Source: Bradyrhizobium sp. RP6 (lineage in GTDB: Bacteria > Pseudomonadota > Alphaproteobacteria > Rhizobiales > Xanthobacteraceae). Taken from it: a DNA stretch of 52,367 bases. The translations under genes and the position numbers were made by a program. Of this stretch, positions 16,600 through 25,033 are shown piece by piece. The DNA lies in assembly GCF_003837805.1 (NCBI RefSeq), contig NZ_RQIT01000035.1, forward strand, positions 1-52,367. Direction: 5' to 3'. The notes under the pieces were generated by a model. The model was not told where the DNA came from, did not search any database, and saw nothing but the letters and a program-made list of their open reading frames with translations. The stretch's first letter is position 1. The number at the start of each line of letters is the position of its first letter.

Positions 16600-16683
16600 T
16601 TTCTTCTCCGGCGTGTCGTTCCGCGGCGAAGCCGATGGCGTTGGCGCGGACGCTGTCAGCGCCTGCACCTCATTTGCCGTCGG

Positions 16684-16781
16684 ATTGCTCTCGCTCTCCT
16701 CGGCTCAATCGCGGATCTTGATGGAACTTAAATGCTCCGGTACATTCCTCGGAGCAAGCAAAACATTGCTCTCGGTGCAAT
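16684..16781. promoter_or_regulatory. Candidate operators between DUF1127 gene and mocR-type gene
   Basis: A direct repeat ATTGCTCTCG occurs at 16684-16693 and 16765-16774. The second copy is part of an inverted repeat ATTGC-N7-GCAAT (16765-16781), which ends next to the regulator's ATG at 16783. A further inverted repeat, GCTCCG-N10-CGGAGC, lies at 16734-16755. MocR-type regulators commonly bind paired repeats in the divergent spacer and control themselves and the neighbour. Function is inferred from the symmetry only. Confidence 0.4.
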
Positions 16782-16782
16782 A

Positions 16783-18126
16783 ATGTCCAAGTTCGAGTAC
16801 GTGAAGCTTGCCGATGCCATTGCGGCCGATATCACTAACGGCACGTTAAGGCCCGGCGACCGGCTGCCGCCTCAGCGCAATTTTGCCTATGACCGTGGCA
16901 TCGCGGTCTCGACCGCGAGCCGGGTTTATACGGAATTGCTCCGCCGCGGCCTCGTGGTCGGCGAGGTCGGCCGCGGCACCTTCATCTCCGGCGACATCAG
17001 GCGCCAGGTCGAGACGACGCGCGAGCCGGCCGAGGCGCGCATCAATTTCGAGGTCAATTATCCGCTGCTGCCCCAGCAATGGGCGATGATCGCCAAGAGC
17101 CTTGCAGGGCTGGAGCGGGTCGACGCGCTGGAGTCCGCGCTGCGCGTTTCGACCAGCACCGGCACCAGGAGCGCGCGCGTTGCTGCCGCCGCCTATCTCG
17201 CACGCAAGGATTTTACGCCGCAGGCGGACCAGATCTTCTTCACCGCCAACGGCAAGCAATCGCTCGCGGCCGCGCTTGCGGCGCTCGTTCCCACCGGGGG
17301 CCGCTGCGGCGTCGAGGCGCTGACCTATCCATACGTCAAGAGCATCGCCGCGCGGCTGGGTGTGACGCTGGTCCCGATTGCGATGGACGAACACGGCGCG
17401 CGGCCGGACGCGATCCAGAAGGCGCATCGCGAGGCGCACCTGTCGGCGCTGTATCTCCAGCCCATCATCCAGAATCCGCTCGGCGTCACCATGAGCGCGA
17501 CGCGGCGCGCCGACATCATGCGCGTCGCCGAAAAGCTCGATCTTCCCATCATCGAGGACGCGGTCTACGGCTTCCTCGCCGACGACACGCCGCTGGCCGC
17601 GCTCGGGCCGGACCGCTGCGTCGTGATCGACAGCCTGTCGAAGAAGGTCGCGCCCGGCCTCGCGCTCGGCATTCTGGTCGCGCCGCCTCACTTGCGCGAA
17701 AGCGTCATGAGCGCGGTCCGCACCGGCGGCTGGATCGCCTCCGGCCACGCGCTGGCGGCCGGGCAGCGGCTCATGGCCGACGGCACCGTCGCCGAGCTGA
17801 CGCGCCTGAAGCGCATCGACGCGGTGCGCCGCCAGCAAACCGCTGCAAGGCTGCTCGCCGGCTACCAGCTCGCCGCCGATCCGCGCTCCTATCATCTCTG
17901 GCTGACGCTGCCGCCGCACTGGCGTTCGCAAACCTTCGTCGCCGCGGCGGCAAGGCGCGGCATCGCGCTGACGCCGTCCTCGACCTTCGCGATCGCACAT
18001 GGTCATGCACCAAACGCGGTGCGGCTCGCCCTCGCCCCGCCTTCACCCGAGCAGCTCGATGCCGGCCTGCGCACGATCGCCTCGCTGCTCGGCACCAAGG
18101 AGGAGGATTTCGACTCGACGGAGTAG
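16783..18126 (+). CDS. MocR-family (GntR-type) regulator with aminotransferase-like domain
   Basis: This is a 447-residue two-domain regulator. Residues about 1-70 form a GntR winged helix (YVKLADAIAADITNGTLRPG, LPPQRNFAYDRGIAVSTASR, GRGTFISGD). The rest is a fold-type I aminotransferase-like effector domain. It has LSALYLQPIIQNPLGVTM, then LPIIEDAVYGFLADD and VIDSLSKKVAPGLALGILVA, where the SLSKK lysine is the likely PLP-binding residue (near 289). MocR proteins sense PLP or amino-compound ligands. ATG at 16783 was taken because MSKFEYVKLAD is the usual family start; an in-frame ATG at 16732 is possible. The start lies within one bp of a palindrome, which suggests autoregulation. Divergent neighbour: DUF1127 gene. 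Confidence 0.88.
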   Translation: MSKFEYVKLADAIAADITNGTLRPGDRLPPQRNFAYDRGIAVSTASRVYTELLRRGLVVGEVGRGTFISGDIRRQVETTREPAEARINFEVNYPLLPQQWAMIAKSLAGLERVDALESALRVSTSTGTRSARVAAAAYLARKDFTPQADQIFFTANGKQSLAAALAALVPTGGRCGVEALTYPYVKSIAARLGVTLVPIAMDEHGARPDAIQKAHREAHLSALYLQPIIQNPLGVTMSATRRADIMRVAEKLDLPIIEDAVYGFLADDTPLAALGPDRCVVIDSLSKKVAPGLALGILVAPPHLRESVMSAVRTGGWIASGHALAAGQRLMADGTVAELTRLKRIDAVRRQQTAARLLAGYQLAADPRSYHLWLTLPPHWRSQTFVAAAARRGIALTPSSTFAIAHGHAPNAVRLALAPPSPEQLDAGLRTIASLLGTKEEDFDSTE

Positions 18127-18134
18127 CGCTCCAT

Positions 18135-18725
18135 CTAAGGCAGCAGAGCCTTCGGCACGCGATCGAAACTGTAGCTCCGCCGCTTGTTGCGCCACACGAA
18201 GCCGCCCACCTGCCAGGCGAACAGCGCGGCGAAGCCGAGGATGAACAGCGCGCCGGCGAACTCGCCGATCAGAAGCGCGCGGATCAACAGCCCCGCCATC
18301 GCCACCGTCAGCACCGCCAGGAAAACCAGCGCCGCCGCATAGGTCTTGCGGCCAAGGCCGGCGGTCAATTCGGCCCGGCTGCCGGCCTGCGCCATCCGCG
18401 CATGCAGCGCGAGAATGAAATCGCGGAAGCCGCTGTCCTGCGGCGCCATCAGCGCCGCGGTCTGCCAGCTCGTCGAGAGGATCGCGATGCGCCCGCCGCC
18501 GGTGCGGCTGACATCGGCACGAAAGCGGTGCTGCTGCATCGAAACAGGGCGGAACGACAGCCGGATCGCCGAGATCTCGTCGTAGCGCCACAGGCCGGAG
18601 CGTCCCGCGATGTGCCAGGACAGCCCCTGCTCCGTCAGTTCGAAACGATGCGCCGAGCCGATCAGCGAGGCCTTGTAGGCGTAGCTCGTGGCCGAACCGG
18701 CTTCAGCTCCCCGCATCTCGATCAT
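18135..18725 (-). CDS. Membrane protein of unknown function with PH-like N-terminal part
   Basis: This is a protein of about 196 residues. The N-terminal half reads like a small beta-rich soluble domain (HRFELTEQGLSWHIAGRSGL, WRYDEISAIRLSFRP). Two hydrophobic segments follow, about residues 127-150 (AAALVFLAVLTVAMAGLLIR) and 152-175 (AGALFILGFAALFAWQVGGF). The C-terminus is basic (WRNKRRSYSFDRVP). The topology suggests an inner-membrane protein with a cytoplasmic domain. The start is uncertain: ATG at 18725 (GGGATCG upstream) is chosen over 18734 or 18767. It is divergent from the next membrane protein gene with only 56 bp between the ATGs. I do not recognise the family. Confidence 0.65.
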   Translation of the reverse strand: MIEMRGAEAGSATSYAYKASLIGSAHRFELTEQGLSWHIAGRSGLWRYDEISAIRLSFRPVSMQQHRFRADVSRTGGGRIAILSTSWQTAALMAPQDSGFRDFILALHARMAQAGSRAELTAGLGRKTYAAALVFLAVLTVAMAGLLIRALLIGEFAGALFILGFAALFAWQVGGFVWRNKRRSYSFDRVPKALLP

Positions 18726-18781
18726 CGATCCCATTCGCGATCGGCTTGCGCGATCGCCCTCGCCCATCCTACAAGCGGGGC

Positions 18782-19216
18782 ATGGCTGAGACGACGTTTT
18801 TTCCGCGCCGGCTGATTCTCGGCGCCGCTATGATCTCCGGCGTGCTGCTCGCGCTCGCGGTGCACATGCTGGGCGCGCGCTATGGTCTCGATCTCGGCGG
18901 CCTCTGGCGCTCCGACACCCATGAGTTCATGCCCGCGGGAGCGGCGATCGCCTGGTGGCTGATCGCCACGGTCGGCTTCTCCGGCGGCTATTTCACGGCC
19001 AGCCTGATGCAGAGCGCCGCCTCCGGACAGATCCCGCAGCGGATGCGGCAATTCCTGATCGCGGTCGGTGTGTTGCTGCTTGCGGGAGCGGGCCAGGCGG
19101 CCTCGGCGCCGAGCCCGATCCCGACCGTCTCGGGCGTGCTGGCCGGGCTCGCCGCGCTCTGCCTCGGTGCCGTGATGGCGTTTTGCGGTGCGCATTTCGC
19201 ACTGCGCCGCGGCTGA
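18782..19216 (+). CDS. Small polytopic membrane protein, function unknown
   Basis: This 144-residue protein has four apparent transmembrane segments: LILGAAMISGVLLALAVHML (about 11-30), AIAWWLIATVGFSGGYFTAS (about 55-74), FLIAVGVLLLAGAGQAASAP (about 90-108) and VLAGLAALCLGAVMAFCGAH (about 118-137). Loops are short and no catalytic motif is seen. It is divergent from the PH-like membrane protein gene and convergent with the DUF892 gene; a strong shared hairpin terminator follows. ATG at 18782 opens MAETTFFPRR, giving a positively charged start before the first segment. No function can be named. Confidence 0.75.
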   Translation: MAETTFFPRRLILGAAMISGVLLALAVHMLGARYGLDLGGLWRSDTHEFMPAGAAIAWWLIATVGFSGGYFTASLMQSAASGQIPQRMRQFLIAVGVLLLAGAGQAASAPSPIPTVSGVLAGLAALCLGAVMAFCGAHFALRRG

Positions 19217-19262
19217 CGTGCTGCGCAGGCGCGCTCATAACGCCGAATGATGCACGTGACAG

Positions 19263-19294
19263 GAAAGCGCCGCGCGTTGGCGCGCGGCGCTTTC
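19263..19294. terminator. Bidirectional intrinsic terminator
   Basis: A perfect 14-bp stem GAAAGCGCCGCGCG / CGCGCGGCGCTTTC with 4-nt loop TTGG. It lies between convergent genes ending at 19216 and 19312. The stem itself supplies AAA and TTT at its two ends, so it can act in both directions. Confidence 0.8.
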
Positions 19295-19311
19295 TGGCTG
19301 CACTGTTGTTA

Positions 19312-19818
19312 CTAGCTCGCCGCGCGCAAATTCACCTTGCTCTCGGCGAGCGTCGTCAGCTTCTTGTCGGTCGCCTTTTCCTCCTCGAGCGTCTTGGCGA
19401 GCACTGCCGCGCAGTCGTTGCGGCCGAGCTGCTTGGCCCAGGCGATCAGGCTGCCATAGCGCACGATCTCGTAATGTTCGGCGGCCTGGGCCGCGTTGAT
19501 CAGCGCGGCGTCGAGCACCGCCTTGTCGGCGACTTCGCCGGCGGTCTCGTCGGCTTCCTCGATGATGCCGTCGATGGCTGGGCAATCGACCGCCTTCACG
19601 GCGACGCCGTGCATCTTGAACACCTCCTCAAGTCGTGTGACGTGCTGTCTGGTTTCTTCGAGGTGCGTCAAAAAGCCCTGTTTCAGCTGCGGATCGGTGG
19701 CCTTGCTTGCCATCTTCGGCAGCGCCTTGGTGAGCTGCTGCTCGGCGTAATAGATGTCCTGGAGCTGATGCACGAACAGGTCGTTCATGGTCTTGATGTC
19801 TTTTGTGAACAGTCCCAT
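19312..19818 (-). CDS. DUF892 / YciE-like ferritin-fold protein
   Basis: This 168-residue protein of the DUF892 family has a four-helix ferritin-like fold linked to stress. Recognisable parts are MNDLFVHQLQDIYYAEQQLT (11-30), with the E-x-x-x-x-x-x-Y/E helix pattern, LEETRQHVTRLEEVFKMHGV (about 53-72), and the helices AEHYEIVRYGSLIAWAKQLG and TLEEEKATDKKLTTLAESKV. Conserved acidic residues and His in the helices would form the di-metal site in members that bind iron. ATG at 19818 is the obvious family start (MGLFTKDIKTMNDLF). Cytoplasmic. It stands alone: the 430-bp upstream spacer suggests its own promoter, as expected for a stress-induced gene. Confidence 0.9.
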   Translation of the reverse strand: MGLFTKDIKTMNDLFVHQLQDIYYAEQQLTKALPKMASKATDPQLKQGFLTHLEETRQHVTRLEEVFKMHGVAVKAVDCPAIDGIIEEADETAGEVADKAVLDAALINAAQAAEHYEIVRYGSLIAWAKQLGRNDCAAVLAKTLEEEKATDKKLTTLAESKVNLRAAS

Positions 19819-20247
19819 CGTTCCGATCCTCTCGGGTTTCGGGGAACACGGAGGCGCCGGCTTGCACGAGAAAAGCCGTTTATTCCGCCCATGTTCGATT
19901 GCTGATGGATGCTAACGAGTACGCAGCGTCGACGTTCCAAAAATGCCGATACCGCTTGCGCTGGAACAATGCGGACCGCGCCAGGATTTGAAATCATGTC
20001 GGTGCACCAAGCGCGCGAGAGGAGCCGGTTTCACGACTCATATGCTTAACGCGCATCCGATATGAACCGCGTATGACAGAAGTGGCCGGTCCAGCGCAGA
20101 ACCTATTGTTGTCAAGGGCTGCACAAGCCGCTGATTTTGCCTTAAATGAGCTTGATCATGCCTAGCGATCGATGCCTGCCTTTGGCCATGATCGCGCCCG
20201 ACCGGCCAAGCCTGGCTCGGCCGGTGTTGCCCCCGCCGGGAGGATGA
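19819..20247. other. Intergenic spacer with a small hairpin
   Basis: No gene is supported in this 429-bp spacer between the DUF892 gene (leftward) and the YbhN-like gene (rightward). A short hairpin ACCGGCC...GGCCGGT lies at about 20199-20223, about 24 bp before the ATG at 20248. It overlaps the region where the leader would be. TTAA half-sites near 20046 and 20142 have no spaced partner. Confidence 0.45.
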
Positions 20248-21330
20248 ATGCACGGACTGCTGCCCGCGTTGAAGCGCGGCTTCAAGAGATGGATCGGCTG
20301 GCGACGGCTGGGAATTGCCGCGAGCATCTTCATCATCGCCTTCGCGATCACCACGCTGGTGCGGACCCTCAAGGGCATCGATACCGGGGTTATCCTGACC
20401 GCGTTGACCGAGATCCCGCGCGGCAGCATCGGGCTGGCGGCGATCTGCGTCTTCTTCGCGTTCTGCACGCTGACCTTCTACGACTTTTTTGCACTGCGAA
20501 CGATCGGCAAGAAGCACGTGCCCTATCGCATCGCGGCGCTCTCGAGCTTCACGTCCTATTCGATCGGCCACAACATCGGCGCGACGGTATTCACCGGCGG
20601 TGCGATCCGTTTCCGGATCTATTCGGACTACGGGCTGAACGCGATCGACGTCGCCAAGATCTGCTTCCTGTCGGGTCTGACCTTCTGGCTCGGTAACATC
20701 TTCGTGCTCTCGATCGGCATGGCCATCCATCCGGATGCGGCCTCCTCGATGGATCAGCTCCCCTCGTCGCTCAACCGGTTGATCGCCCTCGGCGGCCTCG
20801 CCTCGATCGGCGCCTATCTGGTCTGGCTCTGCATGGGCGAGAAGCGCCGCGAGCTCGGGCAAAAGGGCTGGAAGGTGGTGCTGCCATCGGCACCGCTGAC
20901 CCTGGTGCAGATCCTGATCGGCGTGGTCGATCTCGGCTTCTGCGCCACGGCCATGTACCTGTTGATGCCGACCAGCCCATCGATCGACTTCATGTCGCTC
21001 GCCGTCGTGTTCATTCTGGCGACCCTGATCGGCTTTGCCAGCCACGCGCCCGGCTCGATCGGCGTGTTCGATGCTGCCATGCTGGTGGCGCTGCCCCAGT
21101 TCGGCCGCGAGGAGCTTCTGGCCACGCTGCTGGTGTTCCGCATTCTCTATTTCGTGATCCCGTTCGGCCTCGCCATCTCCATCATGGGCACGCGCGAGCT
21201 CTGGATGAACGTGGTCGAGCCCTGGCAGGAGCGGCGGCGGCTGGCGGAGGCCTGCGCGCAGGCCAACCTGCCCAAGCAGGTGACACCGATGGAGCGGGAG
21301 CGGTTGCTGCGGCAGGCCAACAAGCGCTAA
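20248..21330 (+). CDS. YbhN / UPF0104 family membrane protein (MprF flippase-like domain)
   Basis: This 360-residue polytopic inner-membrane protein is related to the flippase half of MprF (lysylphosphatidylglycerol synthase TM region). About eight transmembrane helices are visible, starting at LGIAASIFIIAFAITTLVRT. A conserved segment is SFTSYSIGHNIGATVFTGGA near residue 100. The family's hallmark is APGSIGVFDAAMLVALP near 265, preceded by LAVVFILATLIGFASHAPGS. The C-terminus is charged and cytoplasmic (WQERRRLAEACAQAN). Members move or bind lipids or lipid-linked compounds, but substrates are mostly unknown. A ribosome binding site GGGAGGATGA precedes ATG at 20248. A gene for an exported SGNH hydrolase follows 84 bp later, possibly co-transcribed. 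Confidence 0.88.
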   Translation: MHGLLPALKRGFKRWIGWRRLGIAASIFIIAFAITTLVRTLKGIDTGVILTALTEIPRGSIGLAAICVFFAFCTLTFYDFFALRTIGKKHVPYRIAALSSFTSYSIGHNIGATVFTGGAIRFRIYSDYGLNAIDVAKICFLSGLTFWLGNIFVLSIGMAIHPDAASSMDQLPSSLNRLIALGGLASIGAYLVWLCMGEKRRELGQKGWKVVLPSAPLTLVQILIGVVDLGFCATAMYLLMPTSPSIDFMSLAVVFILATLIGFASHAPGSIGVFDAAMLVALPQFGREELLATLLVFRILYFVIPFGLAISIMGTRELWMNVVEPWQERRRLAEACAQANLPKQVTPMERERLLRQANKR

Positions 21331-21414
21331 GGCAGCTGGCGCAGACAAACGTTGCGGGCGGCGGAGCAATGCTCTCTTATTTCCGCCTCAACTTTGCCGT
21401 TGAAGACCCGGGCC

Positions 21415-23367
21415 ATGATCCCTTTATCCCTTCGTACTCTCGCCGCGGGCGCTCTGCTGCTCTCCGGGCTCTTGACCGCCTTGCCGTCCGAGCGCGCCGC
21501 CGGGCAGGATGCCGGCACCATGCAAATCGATTGGGAGGTGCGTAACCGCTTCCGGCTGTTCCGCGAGGAGCGCGACTTCCTGCTCCATGTCGAGAACGCG
21601 CGCAACCGCAGCATCCTCGCCGCCGAGCAATCACTGGAGCTCCAGAGCGAAGGCCGCGGCTGGGCCCGCAACATGGTCAACCGGCTCTGCATCGACCTCC
21701 AGGGCCGGGTCAACCAGCCCTGTACACGCGACAACGTCAAAGAGAACTACATCACCCCGATCGACCATCCGGTGACGGTACGTCTGACCGGCGCGGTGCC
21801 GGTGGGCGCCACCTGCGCCTGGTCGTTCGACGACGGGGACGGGCCGCAACAATCGACCTTCGACTGCGCCGAGCCGATCAATTTGCGCGTCCGCTACGGC
21901 AAGCAGACGGTCGCAACCGTCGATGTCTCGGCCGGCTCGGATCCGACCCAGCGCGTCCAGACCGAGATCCAGGTCCGCGACATTTTCGTCGCTGGCCTCG
22001 GGGACAGCATCGCCTCCGGCGAGGGCAATCCGGACCGGCCGCTGGCACTCTCGGACGAAGGATTTTGCTTCCGCTCCTATCTCGGCACCGCAGGTGCGCA
22101 GTACTACCGGCCGAGCCGCCACGGCTTCAAGGGAGGCCGCGCCTGCGAGGCGCCGGATACCCTCGCCAACTGGCAGCGCTACAGCGCGCTCTGGTTCAAC
22201 GCACCCTGCCACCGCTCGCTCTACAGTTACCAAGCCCGCACCGCGCTGGCGCTCGCCGTGCGCTACACCCATATCGCCGTGACCTTCCTGCCGCTCGCCT
22301 GCACCGGCGCCAGCATTGCCGACGGACTGCTTGGCTCGCAGCGCGCCCGCGAATGCCCGCCCGGCAAGTCCGGCGTCTGCAACACCAGCGTGAACGCGCA
22401 GGTCGCCGAGCTGCGCGAAGCGCTCACCGCGGCAAAGAAGCGCCAGCCCGATCGGACGCTTGACCTCGTGCTGCTTTCGGTCGGCGCCAACGACGTCTAC
22501 TTCTCCGGCCTCGTCGCCGACGTCATCGTCGACACCGCGACCGAGCGGACGCTGTTCCGCCGCTCCGGCGTGATGGCGAGCGTCGATGATTCCCGCGATG
22601 CGCTGACGCGTGAGCTGCCACAAAGCTTCGTCAAGCTGCGCGAGGCGCTGAAGCCGCTCGTCGGCGGCGACCTCTCGCGCGTCGTCTATGTCTCCTACGC
22701 CAATCCTGCGCTCGCGGACGGCGGCGTGCCCTGTCGCGGCGGCCGCGCCGGGTTCGACATCCATCCGTCCTTCAACGCCGATCCGCAGCGGCTCGCCCGC
22801 GTCTCCACCTTCGTCGACACCGAATTCCTGCCGCAGCTGAAAGGGCTCGCCACCTGCACCCGTGGCGCGCTGTGCCGCGACCCCGAAGCCGACCGCATGA
22901 CCTTCGTCGACGCGCACCAGGCCGCGTTCGCCGATCACGGCTTCTGCGCCCATTCGGGCAATGACCCCGAATTCGACCGGACCTGCTTTGCCGAGAACGG
23001 CCAGAGCTTCAATCCAGACATTGTCAGCGCAGCGAGCCAGCCCATGCTGTGCGGCCGCGGCGCCTCGGAATACCGCGCCTACCTGCCCCGCGCGCGCTGG
23101 ATCCGCGACGCCAATGACAGCTACTTCGCTGCGATGACCTATCCGCAAGGCCTGCCGGCCGCGAGCCAGCCGACCGACATTCACGATGCCACCTGGGGCG
23201 TGCTCTCCGCCGTCTATGGCGGCGCCGTGCATCCGAGCGCCGAAGGCCACGCCGCGATGGCGGATGCGGCGCTGCCGGCCGCGAGCGCCGTGCTTGGTCT
23301 CGATGCCGTGCCGCCAAGCGTGACGCGCGGATTCTTGCCGCAGCTGCTGCCGAGCGCAAGTCAGTAG
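21415..23367 (+). CDS. Secreted SGNH-hydrolase-fold protein
   Basis: This 650-residue exported protein has a signal peptide (MIPLSLRTLAAGALLLSGLL, then ALPSERAAG). It carries the SGNH blocks in order: block I GDSIASGEGN with catalytic S198; block III as VGANDVYFSG (N359); block V as VHPSAEGHAAMADAA with H606 and H612. At roughly 450 residues the catalytic region is long compared with the 200 typical of the superfamily, and it is Cys-rich (for example RLCIDLQG, TCAWSF, CFRSYLG, LACTGAS), which suggests disulfides in the periplasm or outside. The domain architecture resembles bacterial secreted GDSL esterases or lipases; the substrate is not known. ATG at 21415 is used because the signal peptide follows directly. 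It lies downstream of the YbhN-like gene in the same orientation. Confidence 0.84.
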   Translation: MIPLSLRTLAAGALLLSGLLTALPSERAAGQDAGTMQIDWEVRNRFRLFREERDFLLHVENARNRSILAAEQSLELQSEGRGWARNMVNRLCIDLQGRVNQPCTRDNVKENYITPIDHPVTVRLTGAVPVGATCAWSFDDGDGPQQSTFDCAEPINLRVRYGKQTVATVDVSAGSDPTQRVQTEIQVRDIFVAGLGDSIASGEGNPDRPLALSDEGFCFRSYLGTAGAQYYRPSRHGFKGGRACEAPDTLANWQRYSALWFNAPCHRSLYSYQARTALALAVRYTHIAVTFLPLACTGASIADGLLGSQRARECPPGKSGVCNTSVNAQVAELREALTAAKKRQPDRTLDLVLLSVGANDVYFSGLVADVIVDTATERTLFRRSGVMASVDDSRDALTRELPQSFVKLREALKPLVGGDLSRVVYVSYANPALADGGVPCRGGRAGFDIHPSFNADPQRLARVSTFVDTEFLPQLKGLATCTRGALCRDPEADRMTFVDAHQAAFADHGFCAHSGNDPEFDRTCFAENGQSFNPDIVSAASQPMLCGRGASEYRAYLPRARWIRDANDSYFAAMTYPQGLPAASQPTDIHDATWGVLSAVYGGAVHPSAEGHAAMADAALPAASAVLGLDAVPPSVTRGFLPQLLPSASQ

Positions 23368-23559
23368 AAGCGAGAGCGAGCTCTCCACACCGTCATTGCG
23401 CCCTTGGGGTTGGCGTCCCGCCTTCCTCACTTCCCCCAACCTGCCGTCCCATCGATCCAAAGACGGCATCGATCGATACTCCCTTGAACTTGGACACTTT
23501 GCCGCGCGCGCCTCTAGGACTCGCCTCGAGGAAATGTTCGAGTTCCAAGGAGGCGCGTC

Positions 23560-24912
23560 ATGAGCGCAATGGTGTCCGCAGCGGACGTGAGGAGGTCTCG
23601 CGTCAGGCTGTTCATCGTGACCATGTTATTCCTGGTCACGACAGTCAATTATGCCGACCGCGCCACGCTCTCGATCGCAGGCCCGGCGCTCTCCAGGGAG
23701 CTGCATCTCGATCCCGTTGGCATGGGCTACATCTTCTCGGCCTTTGGCTGGTCCTATGTGATCGCCCAGGTGCCGGGCGGCTGGCTGCTCGACCGCTATG
23801 GTTCGCGCCTCGTCTATGCCTTCAGCATCATCGTCTGGTCGATCTTCACGATGTTGCAGGGCTGGGTCGGCTTCTTCAGCGCCGGCACCGCGGTCATCGT
23901 GCTGTTCGGCTTGCGCTTCCTGGTCGGCATTGCCGAGGCGCCCTCCTTCCCAGCCAACGCCCGCATCGTCGCGGCCTGGTTTCCGGGCAATGAGCGCGGC
24001 ACCGCGTCGGCCTTCTTCAATTCGGGGCAGTACTTCGCGACCGTGATCTTCGCGCCGCTGATGGGCTGGATCGCGCACGCCTATGGCTGGCGCTTCGTGT
24101 TCTTGGTGATGGGTGCGCTCGGCATCGTCATGGGTCTCGCCTGGATCAAGACCGTCTACGGCCCGAAGGAGCATCCTTCGATCAACGAGGCCGAGTTCGA
24201 CTACATCAAGGACGGCGGCGCGCTGGTCGATCTCGATGCGTCCAGGGACGATCTGAAGCAGAAGCGTGCACCGCAATCCGGCTCCGGGTGGGACCACATC
24301 CGCCAGCTTCTCTCCAACCGCATGATGCTCGGCGTCTATCTCGGCCAGTACTGCATCAACACGCTGACCTATTTCTTCCTGACCTGGTTTCCGGTCTACC
24401 TCGTCAAGGAACGGGGGCTGTCGATCCTGCAGGCCGGCTTCGTCGCGACGCTCCCCGCGCTATGCGGCTTCATCGGCGGCGTGCTCGGCGGCATCATCTC
24501 AGATGCGATCCTGCGCCGGACCGGCTCGCTGACCATGGCGCGCAAGATCCCGATCGTCGGCGGCATGCTGCTGTCGATGTCGATCATTGCCTGCAACTAT
24601 GTCGACGGCCAGGCGCTCGTGGTGGGCTTCATGGCGCTCGCCTTCTTCGGCAAGGGCATCGGCGCGCTCGGCTGGGCCGTCGTCTCCGACACTTCGCCGA
24701 AGGAAGCCGGCGGCGTCTCCGGCGGCCTGTTCAACACCTTCGGCAATCTCTCCTCGATCACCACTCCGATCGTGATCGGCTACATCCTGGCTGCGACCGG
24801 CTCGTTCAACGGCGCGCTGGTTTTCGTCGGCCTCAACGCGCTGGTGGCGGCGTTCGCCTATCTCGTCGTCGTCGGCAAGATCGAGCGGGTCGTGCTCGAA
24901 CGTTCCTCCTGA
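23560..24912 (+). CDS. gudP: MFS aldarate (glucarate/galactarate) transporter, anion:cation symporter family
   Basis: This 450-residue permease has 12 predicted transmembrane segments and the ACS-family start FIVTMLFLVTTVNYADRATL. The loop 2-3 motif is GGWLLDRYGSRLVYAFSI. A second signature is RFLVGIAEAPSFPANARIVA, and WFPGNERGTASAFFNSGQ is close to GudP/GarP of E. coli. The central loop is charged (DASRDDLKQKRAP). ATG at 23560 follows AAGGAGG at ideal spacing. It is first in a same-strand set that includes an LysR regulator, both aldarate dehydratases, a dehydratase-decarboxylase and a semialdehyde dehydrogenase, which fixes the substrate class. Assignment to glucarate/galactarate is by context plus family. 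Confidence 0.85.
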   Translation: MSAMVSAADVRRSRVRLFIVTMLFLVTTVNYADRATLSIAGPALSRELHLDPVGMGYIFSAFGWSYVIAQVPGGWLLDRYGSRLVYAFSIIVWSIFTMLQGWVGFFSAGTAVIVLFGLRFLVGIAEAPSFPANARIVAAWFPGNERGTASAFFNSGQYFATVIFAPLMGWIAHAYGWRFVFLVMGALGIVMGLAWIKTVYGPKEHPSINEAEFDYIKDGGALVDLDASRDDLKQKRAPQSGSGWDHIRQLLSNRMMLGVYLGQYCINTLTYFFLTWFPVYLVKERGLSILQAGFVATLPALCGFIGGVLGGIISDAILRRTGSLTMARKIPIVGGMLLSMSIIACNYVDGQALVVGFMALAFFGKGIGALGWAVVSDTSPKEAGGVSGGLFNTFGNLSSITTPIVIGYILAATGSFNGALVFVGLNALVAAFAYLVVVGKIERVVLERSS

Positions 24913-25033
24913 GGGCTCCCACGGGAGCTTGACCAGGCAACTTACGGCGGCTCACCAGCCGCCGACTTTGTATTGGTGGTGATCGATGTTAGAAGTGCCG
25001 GGGAAACGCCTTATCCATCTAAGGCATGCATCG

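Noticed and set aside
20038..20247. CtrA sites near 20046 and 20142
   Set aside because: Both are single TTAA half-sites; the sequence seven bases on does not contain a second TTAA.
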